Positions 33,137 to 45,697 are shown, numbered from the stretch's first letter. The stretch: DNA of 64,000 bases from Hypericum androsaemum (GCA_963995505.1 OZ023197.1:14816475-14880474), one strand, 5' to 3'. Notes: generated by a model not told the origin, from the letters alone. Program-made: numbers and translations.

Positions 33137-36100
33137 TTAGTGTGTGGATTTTAATCCCATTCCCCTTACTGTGTTGTACATTTGATCTCTATTGATTTCT
33201 TTTGTAAAAGGATCAGCTAAGTTGTCCTTGGACTTTACATAGTTAATGGTGATCACCCCACTAGAGATCAACTGTCTAACGGTATTGTGTCTCCGACGGA
33301 TATGTCGAGACTTTCTGTTTTACAATGTACTTTGTGCTCTCCCGATTGCAGACATGCTGTCACAATGTATCAATACGGGAGGCACCGGTTTACTCCAGCA
33401 CGGAATATCCTCTAGGAAGTTTCTGAGCCATTCAGCTTCTTCCCCAGCTTTGTCTAGTGCTATAAATTCTGACTCCATGGTGGATCGAGCTATGCACGTT
33501 TGTTTAGAGGACTTCCAAGACACAGCTCTTCCTCCTATGGTGAATACGTATCCACTGGTGGATTTGGAGTCCTTAGTGTCCGATATCCAGTTTGCGGCAC
33601 TGTATCCTTCTAATACAGTTGGATATTTAGCATAATGTATGCCATGATTTATGGTATGTTTTAAATACCGTAAAACCCTTTCTAGAGCTAGCCAGTGATC
33701 CTTTCCTGGATTACTTGTGAATCTACTAAGTTTACTAACCGAGTACGCAATATCGGGACGAGTGCAGTTTGTTAAATACATCAAGCTCCCGATAATTTGT
33801 GCATACTTCAGTTGAGATACTGGGTCCCATCGATTCTTGGCTAAGTGTAGATTCAAATCTACTGGAGTCTTAACTGGAGGTTTGTCAAAAGCTTGAAATT
33901 TCTTGAGCACGCTTTCCACGTAGTGGGATTGCGTCAAGATAATTTCGTCAGCTTTCCTAGAAATTTTTATTCCTAGTATGACGTCTGCCAGACCCATATC
34001 TTTCATGTCAAAGTGGTTCTTTAACATGTTCTTAGTTTTCACAATAACCTATTTATTGCTTCCTATAATTAGTAAGTCATCTACATAGAGACATACAATT
34101 ACATAAGCTTCAGGTGTGCCCTTAATGTAAACACATTTATCGCACTCATTGATCTTAAATCCATTTGACAACATTGTTTTGTCAAATTTTTCGTGCTACT
34201 GTTTCGGCGCTTGTTTTAGCCCGTATAGTGACTTGACTAGTCGACACACTTTATGCTCTTGACCGGGAGCCACAAACCCTTCAGGTTGCTCCATGTATAT
34301 CTCCTCTTCCAGTTCTCCATTTAGAAAAGCTGTTTTTACATCCATTTGGTGGATCTCGAGGTTATAGAGTGCTGCAACAGCTATGAGTACTCTAATCGAT
34401 GTGATCCTTGTGACCGGTGAATATGTGTCAAAGAAATCATATCCCTCCTTCTGTTTGAACCCCTTAGCTACCAATCAAGCTTTGTACTTGTCGATTGATC
34501 CATCAGCTTTGTATTTCCTTTTTAGGATCCACCTGCATCCCAAAGGTTTGCAGCCCGGTGGGAGATCCACGATTTCCCACGTGTGGTTTTGCATAATGGA
34601 TTCTATCTCACTATTGATAGCTTCCTTCCAGAGAGGAGCATCTGGACTGGACAATGCCTCTTGGATTGTCCTGGGTTCATCTTCTAACGCATAGGTTAGA
34701 TAGTCCGGACCTAAAGATTTGGTTACCTTCGTCCGTTTACTACGTCTAGGTTCATCATCTTTCTGATTTGACCTTTGCGTAGTCTCGTGAGCCCTTTTCT
34801 TCGGACTTCCTTCCTTTCTTTCCTTATTAGGAAAGCTATCTTCAAAAAATATTGCGTTCCTTGATTCTATGACCATTCCCGTGTTTATCTCAGGGTTTTC
34901 AGATTTATGCACCAAGAATCGATAAGCACTACTATTTTGCGCATATCCGATAAAGATGCAATCAATGGTCTTGGGTCCTATTCGCACCTGCTTAGGCTTA
35001 GGTACTTCGACCTTTGCTAGGCACCCCCATACTTTAAGGTAACCGTAGGAAGGCTTCCTTCCTTTCCATAGTTCATATGGGGTTTTATCCCTTTTCTTGT
35101 GTGGCAATTTGTTTAGAATGTGGTTAGCTGAGAGCACAGCTTCCCCCCCACATGTTCTGGGGTAAGCCCGAGCTAATCAACATAGCGTTCATCATCTCCT
35201 TAAGAGTTCGATTTTTGCGTTCAGCTACGCCATTCGATTGAGGTGAGTATGGAGCAGTCGTCTGATGAATAATGCCATGTTCTTGACAGAGTTCCTCAAA
35301 CGGAGCTACATATTCTCCTCCTCGATCACTTCAGATCATTTTGATTTTCGCGCTGAGTTGATTTTCAACCTCATTCTTATATCTCTTAAAAGTATCAGGA
35401 GCTTCGTCTTTGCCCTTTAGGAGATATACGTAACAGTATCTCGTGCAATCATCGATAAACGTGATGAAGTATTTTTTCCCGCCTTTAGTTTGCACGTGTT
35501 TCATATCGCAAGTGTCTGTATGAATTAATTCTAAAGGCGTAGTACTTCTTTCCACCGAATGGAAAGGTGCTTTGGTCATTTTAGCCTCCACACATACTTC
35601 ACATTTATCGGATGGGTTGAACTCTAGATTCGGTAATAAATTTAAACTTACTAACTTTCTTAGCGAGTTTAAATTTACGTGTCCTAATCTACCATGCCAT
35701 AAATTAGAACACTCGGCCAAGTAAGAAGAAGCATTAACTTTATTTTCACCGTTAAAGGTGCGATGTACAGTTATTACATTCATCTTAAATAGCCCCCTTT
35801 CTAGATAACCCTTTCCTATGAATTGACCCGCTTTGGTCAGTACAAACTTATCAGCCTCAAATACAAGCTTAAGACCGGCTTTGCTTAACAGTGAGCCAGA
35901 GACTAAGTTCTTGCGGATGTCCGGGACATGCAGCACATCCTTGAGGGTCAGCTCCTTTCCTGAGGTCAGCTTCAGGACCACCTTTCCCAGACCAACGATC
36001 TTGGACGTTGCGGAGTTTCCCATGAACAGCTTTCGGCCGGTGATCGGGATATAGTTCGAGAATATCTCCTTGTCCGAGCAGATATGGCGGGTAGCTCTTG

Positions 36101-37025
36101 TGTCCACGAACCACTCTCTCGGATTGTCCACCAGGTTGGCTTCAAACACCACGGCTGACAGATCCATCTGGGACAGATCTTCAGCCAGGTTAGCCCTTCC
36201 TTGGTCGTCCTTCTTTGGCTGGCGACAGTCCTTAGCCATGTGTCCGGGTTTGCCGCAGTTGTAGCAGTCGCCCTTGATCTTCTTTTTTTTCTTGGGCTCT
36301 TGCTTCTCATGCTTATCCTCGGACTTCTTCCTCTTTTTGCTACCTTTTCCCTCGGCGAGGTGCACGGTGGTCTCGGGGTTGGCCTTGCCTTGCTTGACTT
36401 CAGACTTTCGGTTGCCTTCCTCGATCCTAAGTCTCACAATCAGGTCTTCTAGGCCCATGTCCTTCCTCTTGTGCTTGAGGTAGCTCTTGAAATCCTTCTA
36501 CAGCGGGGGGAGCTTCTCGATCATCGCAGCTACTTGGAAGGACTCGCTGAGTTGCATCCCTTCAGCTTGGATCTCGTGAAGGATCAGCTGCAACTCTTGC
36601 ACTTGGTCGATGACCTTCTTGGATTCCACCATCTTGAAGTCGAGGAATCGTCCGATGATGAATTTCTTCGTCCCGGCATCCTCCATTTTGTACTTCTTCT
36701 CGAGTGAACTCCACAACTCCTTAGCGGTCTTAGCTTTCGTATAGACGTTGTAGAGCGTGTCGTCTAGTCCATTCAGGACGTAGTTCTGGCATAGGAAGTC
36801 GCTGTGACTCCATGCATCGAGGGCGTTGATCTTCTGTTGATCTGCCTCATTTTCTGCTACCTTCGGAGCCTCTTCCTTCAAGAATCGGACCAGGTTGAGC
36901 GTCGTCAGGTAGAACAACATCTTCTGTTGCCACCTCTTGAATTCGGTACCATTGAACTTGGCCGGCCTTTCGGCGTGGACAGTTCCCGGGACCGCTGGCA
37001 CTGGTGCTGAGCTTGTCGATGCCAT
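33137..37025 (-). pseudogene. Copia B gag-pol with multiple stops
   Basis: The domain order is as in copy A: gag from 37025, CCHC near 36260, protease [10 protein letters not shown] (active-site Gly changed to Arg) near 36095, integrase, RT, and RNase H ending at 33137. Lesions relative to A: TAG at 36498-36500, TGA at 35331-35333, a seventh G at 35143-35149 (+1 shift), TGA at 34475-34477, TAG at 34196-34198, TAG at 34049-34051 and TAA at 33320-33322. Most are C-to-T or G-to-A changes. Confidence 0.95.
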
Positions 37026-37037
37026 CTTCAAGTACAC

Positions 37038-37051
37038 AATCTCGTCTTACG
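37038..37051 (-). other. primer-binding position of Copia B, complementary to its own LTR
   Basis: On the element strand the bases after the 5' LTR read ATCGTAAGACGAGATT. The 14 bases CGTAAGACGAGATT are the exact complement of the LTR segment at 37123-37136. This is the same arrangement as in copy A. Confidence 0.7.
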
Positions 37052-37053
37052 AT

Positions 37054-37929
37054 TGTTGTGTGTCGGAGTGGTATACTTGATTAGGATCTACTTCAGTCGA
37101 GGCAAGTGTTGGACACTTTCTCCGTAAGACGAGATTGCCCTGTATATTTCAGTGCGGTACGGGCTTCGGCAATCGTCCCCAAGATACAACGACTGTTTAG
37201 GGCATTTCCAAGACCGTTGCACACGTATCTCGAAACTTTCGGGTAAACCCTTATATACCCAGAACTTTCGAACTTTTTTCTAAGTAAAGAACGGGGGGCT
37301 GCTGGGATGAGAAATCTGGCAGGGGGGCAGGCCTATTTATAGGCTAGAGGAGGCAGGGAGGCAGCCACCCCGAAGGGACGCGTCCGCTCGGCCAACAGGC
37401 TGATTGGCTGCGCTCGTGGCCCTTCGGTGGCTTCTGGATCCTTTCAGGCGCGCCCAGGCTGCGCTGGCGCCGTTTCGTGACAGATTTCACAGCCCTTCGG
37501 CCTTCTGGAAGTCTCCCAGACTTTCCAGCCCGTCGTGCCTCTTCGGCGGCTAACCTGAAGGCGCTCGCAGGTCCTCGTCGCTTCGGTAGCTGCGCAGCTC
37601 CCTCCGGACCCGGGCAAAATACTTAAGGCTCCTCCAGACGATGCGCATGTGCCAAGTGCGCCACAAAGCGCCCATTGCGACCTGCGTCCAATGCGCCACA
37701 CGCACGTGCGCGTGCGCGTGCTCGGACGGTGCTTCGCACCGTCCTCGCAGGTAGCTAGCGGTGGGTCAGCCTTTTAGGAAGTCAATCAAGTTGAAAGGCA
37801 AGGAGGGGAATTCCTTATAAACAAGGAAATCCTTCTTGCTCTATTCAATGTGGGATTGCAACCTTCCATCTCTCTTTTGGGCCTTTCCTTTATTGGGCTT
37901 GCATTGAATTTTTCATTCAAAACCCAACA
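37054..37929 (-). repeat. 5' LTR of Copia copy B (876 bp)
   Basis: It has TG...CA ends. The TATA box TATAAATAGG is read on the minus strand at 37332-37341. It carries the GC-rich upstream part also found in the 3' LTR of copy A. Confidence 0.95.
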
Positions 37930-37934
37930 GGAAG

Positions 37935-38264
37935 TAAGTTGAATTTCACGGCCACGTTGGACACATTCCCCATCAAATTCAATAAATTACCAAACTAAAG
38001 GTTTTCCTCTATTACGACGAGGTTAACAATTAAAGGTTGGAGCTTTAGGCACCGAGGAAGCGAAGATTGCATTTTTGGTCTCATGAGCAGTAGTGATTGG
38101 ATTTTTTGTGGTTTTATTGTTTTTATTTTCAATAAGGGTACAATGGACTTTTCAATACAAAAAATTTGTGTTTTGAATAACTCATGTCCTTTTTTTGAGT
38201 GTTTAAATAACTCAGAATTTTAAGTGTCTATTTTCACTAATACATGGTACCTAAGTGTCTTTAT
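37935..38264. other. spacer, no gene recognised
   Basis: AT-rich DNA between the Copia B target site and the duplicated UGT flank. Nothing supported. Confidence 0.35.
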
Positions 38265-38620
38265 TATGGTGACCCATTTATTGGCATTGATTTTGCTACC
38301 GACCGTATTGCCGCCCTATTGAGATATACATAATTAACACGATTTTAGAATCTGTGACCAATAATATGGTATTTATGGTACTAGTGATTACCAATTATAT
38401 GGTAAATGAAATCAATTTTGAATTTTGGATGCAATCTTTTTTGTTTTCTATGATATTTGTTAGAATTCAACTATAAACTCCTGTATAAGTCAAAAACGAT
38501 GACGGTCGATTGTCTAATGTCGATTAAACGTTGATAACCGCCAATTTGTATGTGATCGTAATTAGACTAATTTTCATGAAGCGGAACAATATATCTCTCA
38601 TGTAATTGAAAGCGAAGATT
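38265..38620. repeat. duplicated UGT downstream flank, copy 2
   Basis: It is similar to 7895-8285 in the same orientation. Homology is interrupted at 38620 by the small LTR element and resumes at 39798 (CATTTC). Confidence 0.8.
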
Positions 38621-39792
38621 TGATAAATTTAGAAGTAGGATAGACTAAAGCAAGATGATAATTGAATTTGCTGAGTTGATTTTCATTGATCGAACACATT
38701 TACATATTTATAATACGAAGGTGTAACTAAGCAACTACTTTCTAGTGACCACGTTCTCCACCAAAGTAAGATTAGTGAGATTGTGGTTGTTACAGGTTTC
38801 GTGGGAAAAAGATCTAAAACGTAAATCATGGAGAGGTGGGATACACCCCCCGTAATGTTGGCAAAGTGGTTGAGTAGCTGGAAAAACGTGTCAATGCTTC
38901 CTCCTCTGATATAGTTGGGATATTTGACACACCCCTGCAAGTTGGAAGGCGAGGTGAATAAATATCGAGCATTCCAACTTGGACATCAAGAAACTGAGCC
39001 GCTTGGCCGAGAGAGCGTACTTGAAGCATTGCCGTAAGCTTGAAGTAATGCTATTAGATTGGAACACTGCTCCGAGGATAATCGAAGCTGAGAGAGATGA
39101 TTGGACGCTTGAAGTAATGCCATTAGTAGGATTTGTGACGGCCATGGTTGCTTTCGGATCAACCAGGTTGAGTGTCACAGGAGAAAAAAATATTAGGCAT
39201 TGATATGCCTAATAGGCTCGGAGGGGCCTCCACTAGCTTGCTATAGCAAGGACATAAGGTTGGAACATTGCTCGGAGGACAATCGCAACTGTGAGAATTC
39301 GGTGATACCTCCTTGATCGAGAGCACTGGAAGCCTGATTCACATTGGAATCGTTGGAAATATGGATGGAAAGGGCTTTGTCAGTTGGGGTAGTGACAACC
39401 ATGATTGCTATGATCAAGCACGACCTGTAGTCACCAAAGGGATGGATCTTTAGACGTTGATTTGTCTAAAAGGCTCTGATACCATAATAAATTTAGAAGT
39501 AGGATAGGGTAAAGCAAGATGATAATTGAACTTGCTGACTTGATTCTCATTGATCGAACACATTTACATATTTATAATACGAAGGTGCAACTAAGCAACT
39601 ACTTTCTAGTGACCACGTTCTCCACCAAAGTAAGATTAGTAGAATTGTGATTGTTACAGGTTTCGTGGGGAAAAGATCTAAAACATAAATCTTGGAGAGG
39701 TGGGATACACCCCCGTAATGTTGGCGAAGTAGTTGAGTAGCTGGAAGAACGTGTCAATACTTCCTCCTCCGATATAGTTGGGATATTTGACA
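38621..39792 (-). mobile_element. small non-autonomous LTR retrotransposon (1172 bp)
   Basis: Two LTRs of about 309 bp (38621-38929 and 39485-39792) enclose about 555 bp. A perfect target duplication AGATT flanks the element (38616-38620 and 39793-39797). On the minus strand the 5' LTR (39485-39792) is followed at once by TGGTATCAGAGCC (39472-39484), a tRNA-iMet primer-binding site. A purine-rich GCAGGGGTG precedes the 3' LTR. The interior has no pol domains; its end (DVQVGMLDIYSPRLPTCRGV) resembles the tail of Copia polyproteins. Size and structure fit TRIM-like or internally deleted Copia elements. Confidence 0.92.
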
Positions 39793-39920
39793 AGATTCAT
39801 TTCAGTTATAGATTTGCATCTCCGCGTGACGGAGGGGATATCGCAATTGATTGTCATGATCGAACTAACTTTTATTCCAAACTCCATCTCTCCTTAGCCC
39901 CCGACCAACCCCCGAGTGTA

Positions 39921-41394
39921 CTAAGAAGTTCCCGAAAACAAGTCGCGAACTAAGCAATTCACGGATTGGTAGGAAGAACTATCCGGTCTCAAACAAGCAT
40001 CAACCATTTCTTTCAATTTCGTAGCTCTTTCTCTAATCTCCTTCCCCTCCTTCTCAACCATCAATCTTCTAACAACCTCCACAATCTTCCCCCTCTCCAA
40101 GCCATCCTCCTCCTCCAGATTCAACCCAATTCTCCAAACATCACTGACATACCTTGCGTTGACCATCTGGTCAGCAAACATGGGATAACACATCATAGGG
40201 ACCCCCCTTCACAGATACTCTCCAAGGTGGAATTCCAGCCATTGTGGGTCCAAAACACACCAACGGCTGGGTGGGCCAGGACATACAATTGTGGGGCCCA
40301 TGAAATTATAATGGACCCTTTCTGGTTCAGATTCTCTAGCAACCCAACAGGAAGCCACTCGAGCCATTCTCTACCGGGCACAAGTCCAGGCCTAACGACC
40401 CACAAGAACGGGAAATTACTGTTGCATATCCCATAGGCTATTTCTACCAACTCTGGCTCGCTCACATGGCCAACGCTGCCAAAGCTCACGTAGATCACGG
40501 ATTTCGGGGCCTGTTTGTCGAGCCAATCGATGCAACCGTGGTCGGACACACGCGTGTCATCTACGTTTCGCTTCCGTTGTCCTGACACCGAGCTACCGGA
40601 GGAGGAGGTGGTGGGATTGGAGTGGTGCTTGTGGAATGGTCCGATTGGGTAGATTGGGACGCCATTTAGTTCACGTCGGAGAGTAGCCAATGCATGTCCC
40701 TCGAGGCCCTCGAAGGTGTTAAGAATGAGACCGGAACATCTCTTGGTTGCGTTGACCATGTTGATCAATATTTCATGGAGAGGACGCGGATCCAGCTTGC
40801 TTGTGAATGGAAGGTCCTTGACTTTGACCGGTGGAAACTCCACCACTGTATCCTCCCGTCGAGATTCTGCCAATATAGATACTCAATTCGATATTCGTTA
40901 TAATCGTTTCGACTAAAAGATTACGAACCTTTGATTGGAAAGTACCCTTTTTCCTTCAAGAGGGAAAAGTTGTTATAGAGGACGTAACACGAAGCCCCGC
41001 CGGTCCTCAAAGCCATCCTGGGGACCTGAAAGCCATCGGCAATCGCCTGCGTGAAGTAGAAAGCAGCGTCGGTGATCAGACAAGCGACCGGGCCCTCCTC
41101 GCTTAGCAACCGGGACAAGCTGTTCCGAAAAGGGTCAACGCATATGTCGTTGATGGGGAAGATGAGTGACCCGGCGTCGTTTAGTGCCGTTGCCTGCTCG
41201 AACTCCTCGTGGATGCAGCGGAAGGTGAAGTTGGGGTGCTGCGAAGGGTCCGGAGAGTTGAACTTGGTGTGGAGTAGAATGACGGAACATCCCCTGACGT
41301 GGAGGATATTGGCCAGGTGGATCATCGGGTTGATATGGCCTTGAAATGGGAGCGGGAAGAGGGCGACTCTTGTCTGATGATTTCTTGGCTCCAT
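39921..41394 (-). pseudogene. UDP-glycosyltransferase, UGT76-like, copy A (frameshift)
   Basis: UGT76-group enzymes transfer glucose from UDP-glucose to small hormones or secondary metabolites in the cytosol. Exon 1 (40929-41394) starts MEPRNHQTRVALFPLPFQGH, with the catalytic His in GHINPMIHLAN. A 62-bp intron follows (40867-40928). Exon 2 begins REDTVVEFPPVKVKDLP and has VIYVSFGSVG and a full PSPG box (SWAPQLYVLAHPAVGVFWTH, then [13 protein letters not shown]). At 40202-40207 a run of six G on the coding strand replaces the four expected from relatives, shifting the frame within CEGVPMM. The rest (MMCYPMFADQMVNARYVSDV to a stop at 39921) is intact in the other frame. A sequencing error is possible in this homopolymer; otherwise it is a young pseudogene. 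Confidence 0.9.
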
Positions 41395-42290
41395 GGTTAA
41401 GGTTGTGTTTGGGTAAGCAGCAAATCTGGAACTTCTCTAAAGAAGAGGGGAGAAGAAGAAGAACATCGGATGGACGGCCAAGTGAAAAGTTCAACCCAAT
41501 TCTTCTTTTTTGCTCTTGTCCTTCTCACTGTCCAAATAAAGTATAAAGAAATACTTTCAAGAAAATAAAGTATAAAGAACGTTTCCTTTCGCTCGATCAA
41601 CTTTTCTTTTTTTGAGAGATCAATCAACTTTTCTCATAGCTTGAGAGGCTATGAAATTCTGGGTTTTTTTTTGTTATTTATCATTTTATTTATTGCGAAT
41701 GATTTTTTTAATAGTAAAATTTACACCACTAATTATACTTGAACTCTCCACGCCTTATAAGGACTAATATTGACTGATTCGCAGTCTGGTACTTTGGTAT
41801 TAGCATTTGTCAAATTATGTACGTAGGGGCTGGTCTTTTTTTAGAAACAAAGCATACGCTTATGTATACATTTGAAAATCTGAATACAATAAAGAGTCAA
41901 GTTTCGAATGGTGGGAAACTATGCGTTCCCTTGAAAGAGAGCATACTCGATATTGTATGCATATACAATTTACAACTGGATTACGAAGTTTAAAAATGTG
42001 ACATTACAAAATGATAATGACTTTAATTCTAGCCTTTTTTTTACCAAATTCTCCACTTGCCAATGAACTTTTGCATGCAGAAAAATTACAAAACGAAAAG
42101 CAAGATAACAATCGTTGTGTAGAAAGCATGATAGTGGTTCATGTCCGTCGAGATAAGATAATTAACTGACGGAGAGAAGGAAATGAGAATTGGTAAGCAA
42201 GACATGGGAAACTGATAATCTTTGGACAATAATACATTGAAGCTGATATTGGTTAGATCTATATCTGCTTAAACCGCGAGACATCGAGTT
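41395..42290. other. UGT copy A promoter side and spacer
   Basis: This is the upstream region of UGT copy A and the downstream region of copy B. It is AT-rich, with no additional gene. Confidence 0.4.
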
Positions 42291-42297
42291 TCTTTGC

Positions 42298-44432
42298 CTA
42301 GTGCAATGACAAGATGTGATCAACCAATTTGTTGAGTGATTTGTAGGAAGAACCATTATTAGGCTCTAAACAAACAAGTGCCTTCTCTCTAAGCCCCATA
42401 ATCGTCTCCCTAATCTCCTCCCCTTCCTGTCCACCACCCATAACCCTCCCAACAATCCTCTCAATCTCCCCTCTCTCCATCCCATCCTCCAATTGCAACC
42501 CAACCCTCCAAACATCACTCACCCACCTGGCGTTGACTCTCTGGTCAGCGATCCTGGGAGTACATATCATTGGCACCCCTTCACATATACTCTCCAACGT
42601 AGAATTCCACCCGTTATGGGTCCAGAAGGCACCAACTGCACTGTGGGCCAGAATCTCCATTTGCGGGGCCCATTTGACTACTAAGCCTCTCTCCTTTAAA
42701 AGCCCATTAGGTAGGGCCTCAGCTCACTCACTGTCATAGACCAGGCCCGGCCTTACGACCCACAGAAATGGCCGGTTGGAGTTGGCCAGGCCCCAAGCAA
42801 CCTCAAGGTACTCGGATTCAGTTATTGATACTATACTACCAAAGCTCACGTATACCACTGACTTGGGAGGGTGTTTGTCTAGCCAAGAGATGACGCTATC
42901 ATCGGGAATTATTAGGCTACTAGAGGATGCCACCATTTGCGTTGTTGTCCGACTTGGACGTGGATCAGTGGACTCGGGGAAGTGGTGGTTGTGCTTGTGA
43001 AATGGGCCAATTGGGAAGACCGGGATGCCGAATTCCTTCCCAATTGCGTCCAGAGAGGAGCGTTCGAGGTCGTGGAAAGTGTTGAGAATGACCCCCGAGG
43101 ATGCCTTGGCTTGAGCGTTCATGTTGGCCACCAAGTCGTTGAACGTTTCGGTGTCGTTTATGGTGGTTGCCGGGAGGTCTTTGACTCTGAGCGGAGGAAA
43201 CTCAACGACCGGCTGATTCGGGTCACATACTCCTGATAATGCCATGACAATTACGTGTAAAAATGGTAATTTTAAAAAATGGGGTCGGATTGCGAATCGT
43301 TTAAAAGAGCGGTCCATTTTTAGGGGTAAAGGGTTTCCAGTCGGACAGCCCAAAATCTGGTCAGATCGGGCAGTTTGCACAGTTTTTTGACTCAGACCGC
43401 CCGGTCTGACCAGATTTTTTCCAAATCAGCAAAAATTAAAACAAAAAAGTCATATCATATCTCTAAATCAAGAAAGGAAAATGAATTTTGTATGTTATAA
43501 ATTGGTTGATATTTATAAAATATAGATTTTGAAACTTATATTTTAAATATTTAGTCTACCTATTATTCGAATAATAGTAAAAATTTAATGAAAACTATTC
43601 GGTCTGACCAGCGATCCAACTAGACAAATTGAAAAATGGACAAAATCTGGCTCGTACCAGAACTCCTATTTTAAAACTATGGTAAAAATCATTCAAAATT
43701 ACCATTTAACATTTTATTTCCAAGATTCAGCCTAATGACACTAATAATATAAGACCATCTAAGTCACGATCCAAATGTTAAAGACACTCGTGTTAAGTTA
43801 AAGAAATATTGTATTTAATTATTACCAATATAATAAATATTATTGGATAACTGTCTCCCAAATATAAATGGATAGTGTTGATTTTAAATACGAGAAATTA
43901 AACAATTAGCGTGGTGCGTACCATTGATGGGAAGATACCCTCTTCGAGCGAGATCCAGAGAGGCATTAAGAACCATCATGCACGCAGCTCCACCGGTCCT
44001 CAACACAATCCTGGGAAGCTTAAACTCATCAGCCACTCTCTGGGTGAAGTGAAACACCACGTCCGAGATCAGCCCAGCAACCGGCTCCTCCTCTTCCAGC
44101 AACTCGGACACGCAAACGCGAAAAGGGTCGAGGCATCTGACGTTGAGAAGGGAAAGCAGCTCCACCGAGTTCGTCTTAAAGGTCTCGAGTTCGGGTCCCG
44201 TGAGTTTCTCGTGGATGCATCGGAAGGTGAAATGGGGGTGCTTGGAAGGGTCCAAGGAGTTGAAGTTGGTGTGGATTATGGTGATGGAGAAGCCCCGGGA
44301 GTGGAGGATGTTTGCTAGTTGGATCGTCGGGTTGATGTGGCCTTGTAATGGCAAAGGGAACAGAATCAATCTGTAACCTTTCTTCAGTTGTTCCATTTTC
44401 TCCCCGTTTCTTTTCTTTCTTATCAGTTCCAA
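42298..44432 (-). pseudogene. UDP-glycosyltransferase, UGT76-like, copy B (one nonsense codon)
   Basis: Exon 1 (43922-44432) has two possible starts, 44432 and 44396 ([20 protein letters not shown]). The second fits the family better. Exon 2 (42298-43232) continues in phase as GVCDPNQPVVEFPPLRVKDL and has VVYVSFGSI and the PSPG box WAPQMEILAHSAVGAFWTHN. The 689-bp intron holds a MITE-like repeat. A TGA at 42724-42726 replaces the Trp codon found in the related fragment (DNEWAEALPNG), just before the PSPG box. Everything else looks intact through LDHILSLH-like sequence to the stop at 42298. The truncated product would lack the sugar-donor site. Confidence 0.9.
43268..43680. repeat. MITE-like repeat, copy 2, in the UGT copy B intron
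   Basis: It is homologous to 22629-23060 in the same orientation. ATGGTAA lies at both outer edges (43263-43269 and 43679-43685), a possible target duplication. The copy explains most of the length of this intron. Confidence 0.65.
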
Positions 44433-44880
44433 TATCTCTTGTGGTATTTTAATACCCGTAACACCACAGATGAATTAGTAACCATAATTTAACCATAATT
44501 TTCGAATTCGGCTCAATTTTTTCTGCTTGTTTTCTTGCGGTTATGGGCTTATGGCAGTACGGTCCCCCAGGATATGTCGTACTTTACGTCGAATTGGATG
44601 GAGCTGTGTCAAAATCAGCTCTTGCTGAGTCGGATCCAACGAAAAGCATGGTATAGTTTATTGTCAATAATATTATTTTAGGCGAAAGGTACAAAGCCAG
44701 ATGGGTTGCTTAATATTTTTTTAAAAAATTGGATTGTTTAATAAAAATCACTCTTTATCGGAAAAAAAAAACCGTTGGCAGCTTGCTATTAAGCTACTCA
44801 TCTGGTTAGGTAGCTAATCTACTCGTATGGTTAGGTTACTCGTCTAATAGCAAACTACACTCACCAATTACATGGTTAAG
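44433..44880 (-). promoter_or_regulatory. UGT copy B upstream region
   Basis: This region includes the promoter of the minus-strand UGT. From about 44510 it is homologous to 26380-26700 upstream of another UGT fragment. No TATA box assigned. Confidence 0.55.
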
Positions 44881-45697
44881 GCTGAGGGGCTGTTAATTTT
44901 TGTAGTTGATCCTCTAGCCAGAATTACCAATCTCGTCATCCAGCAACGTGATAGAGAGGGCTAAGAAGTAAGAACTTCTCGAGTGAACCTATTTCCCACT
45001 ACAAGGCAAAATTAATATCACCCTTTCTTTTCCAAAAAAAGACACGTCAATTGTGTACGAGTGTGCTACAGCAATAGTGTTATTAAGCAATTCGCCTAAA
45101 AAATTATCAAAATATATTAAACTATTTTTTTCTTCTGAAACGGTTAAATTTTATTAATACTATAAGCAAAACAAGAATTCGTACTCTCGCATCCGCCGCT
45201 CTTGTCAAAATCCTAATACAGTTAGAAAACCACACCAAAAAAAGAGTATCGTCAAATCCACCGCAAAAATAAAGTTCTTTTCCGCCCGATCGATTACAAT
45301 CGATGACAAAATTTTCCCAAATTACCACGCATGAAAACTTAGTAATTTAGACAAATATGGAGAGTTTGGCCTTGAAGTAACATTGAAAAAGACACGACAT
45401 TACACACAGCCAAGTTGGAGCCCAGAAACAATAAGAAGGACCAAGCCCATCTCCGCGGTCTCCTCAAGCTATCTCATTTGTACAAGGTATGAAACCCCTT
45501 GATGGACTCCTCCAATTTCCCCCGCAAGTTGTAAGATATAACCCCGATAATCTGTTCACCAAGAGTAAGCGTATCAACGCGATTAGGCCGGATAGCTGAA
45601 CCAGAACTGCATCATTACTTGATGCTTAATTACGTGAGATAAACCACCGTATCCCTATCACTCACTATTGCGTGATTTTACTTTTGGATTTTGCGAT
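44881..45697. other. AT-rich spacer
   Basis: No gene or repeat recognised before the LTR at 45698. Confidence 0.4.

Larger units (their letters stand above)
31723..37929 (-). mobile_element. full-length Copia LTR retrotransposon, copy B (inactive)
   Basis: LTRs are at 37054-37929 (5', on the minus strand) and 31723-32592 (3'). A perfect target duplication GGAAG flanks it (31718-31722 and 37930-37934). It is the same family as copy A but inverted, with a spacing of 13.4 kb. It keeps the roughly 130-bp segment that A has lost. Its coding region carries at least seven disabling lesions. Confidence 0.95.

Noticed and set aside
33246..36707. Plus-strand frames across Copia B
   Set aside because: They are antisense to gag-pol and match the antisense frames of Copia A, so they reflect codon bias rather than genes.
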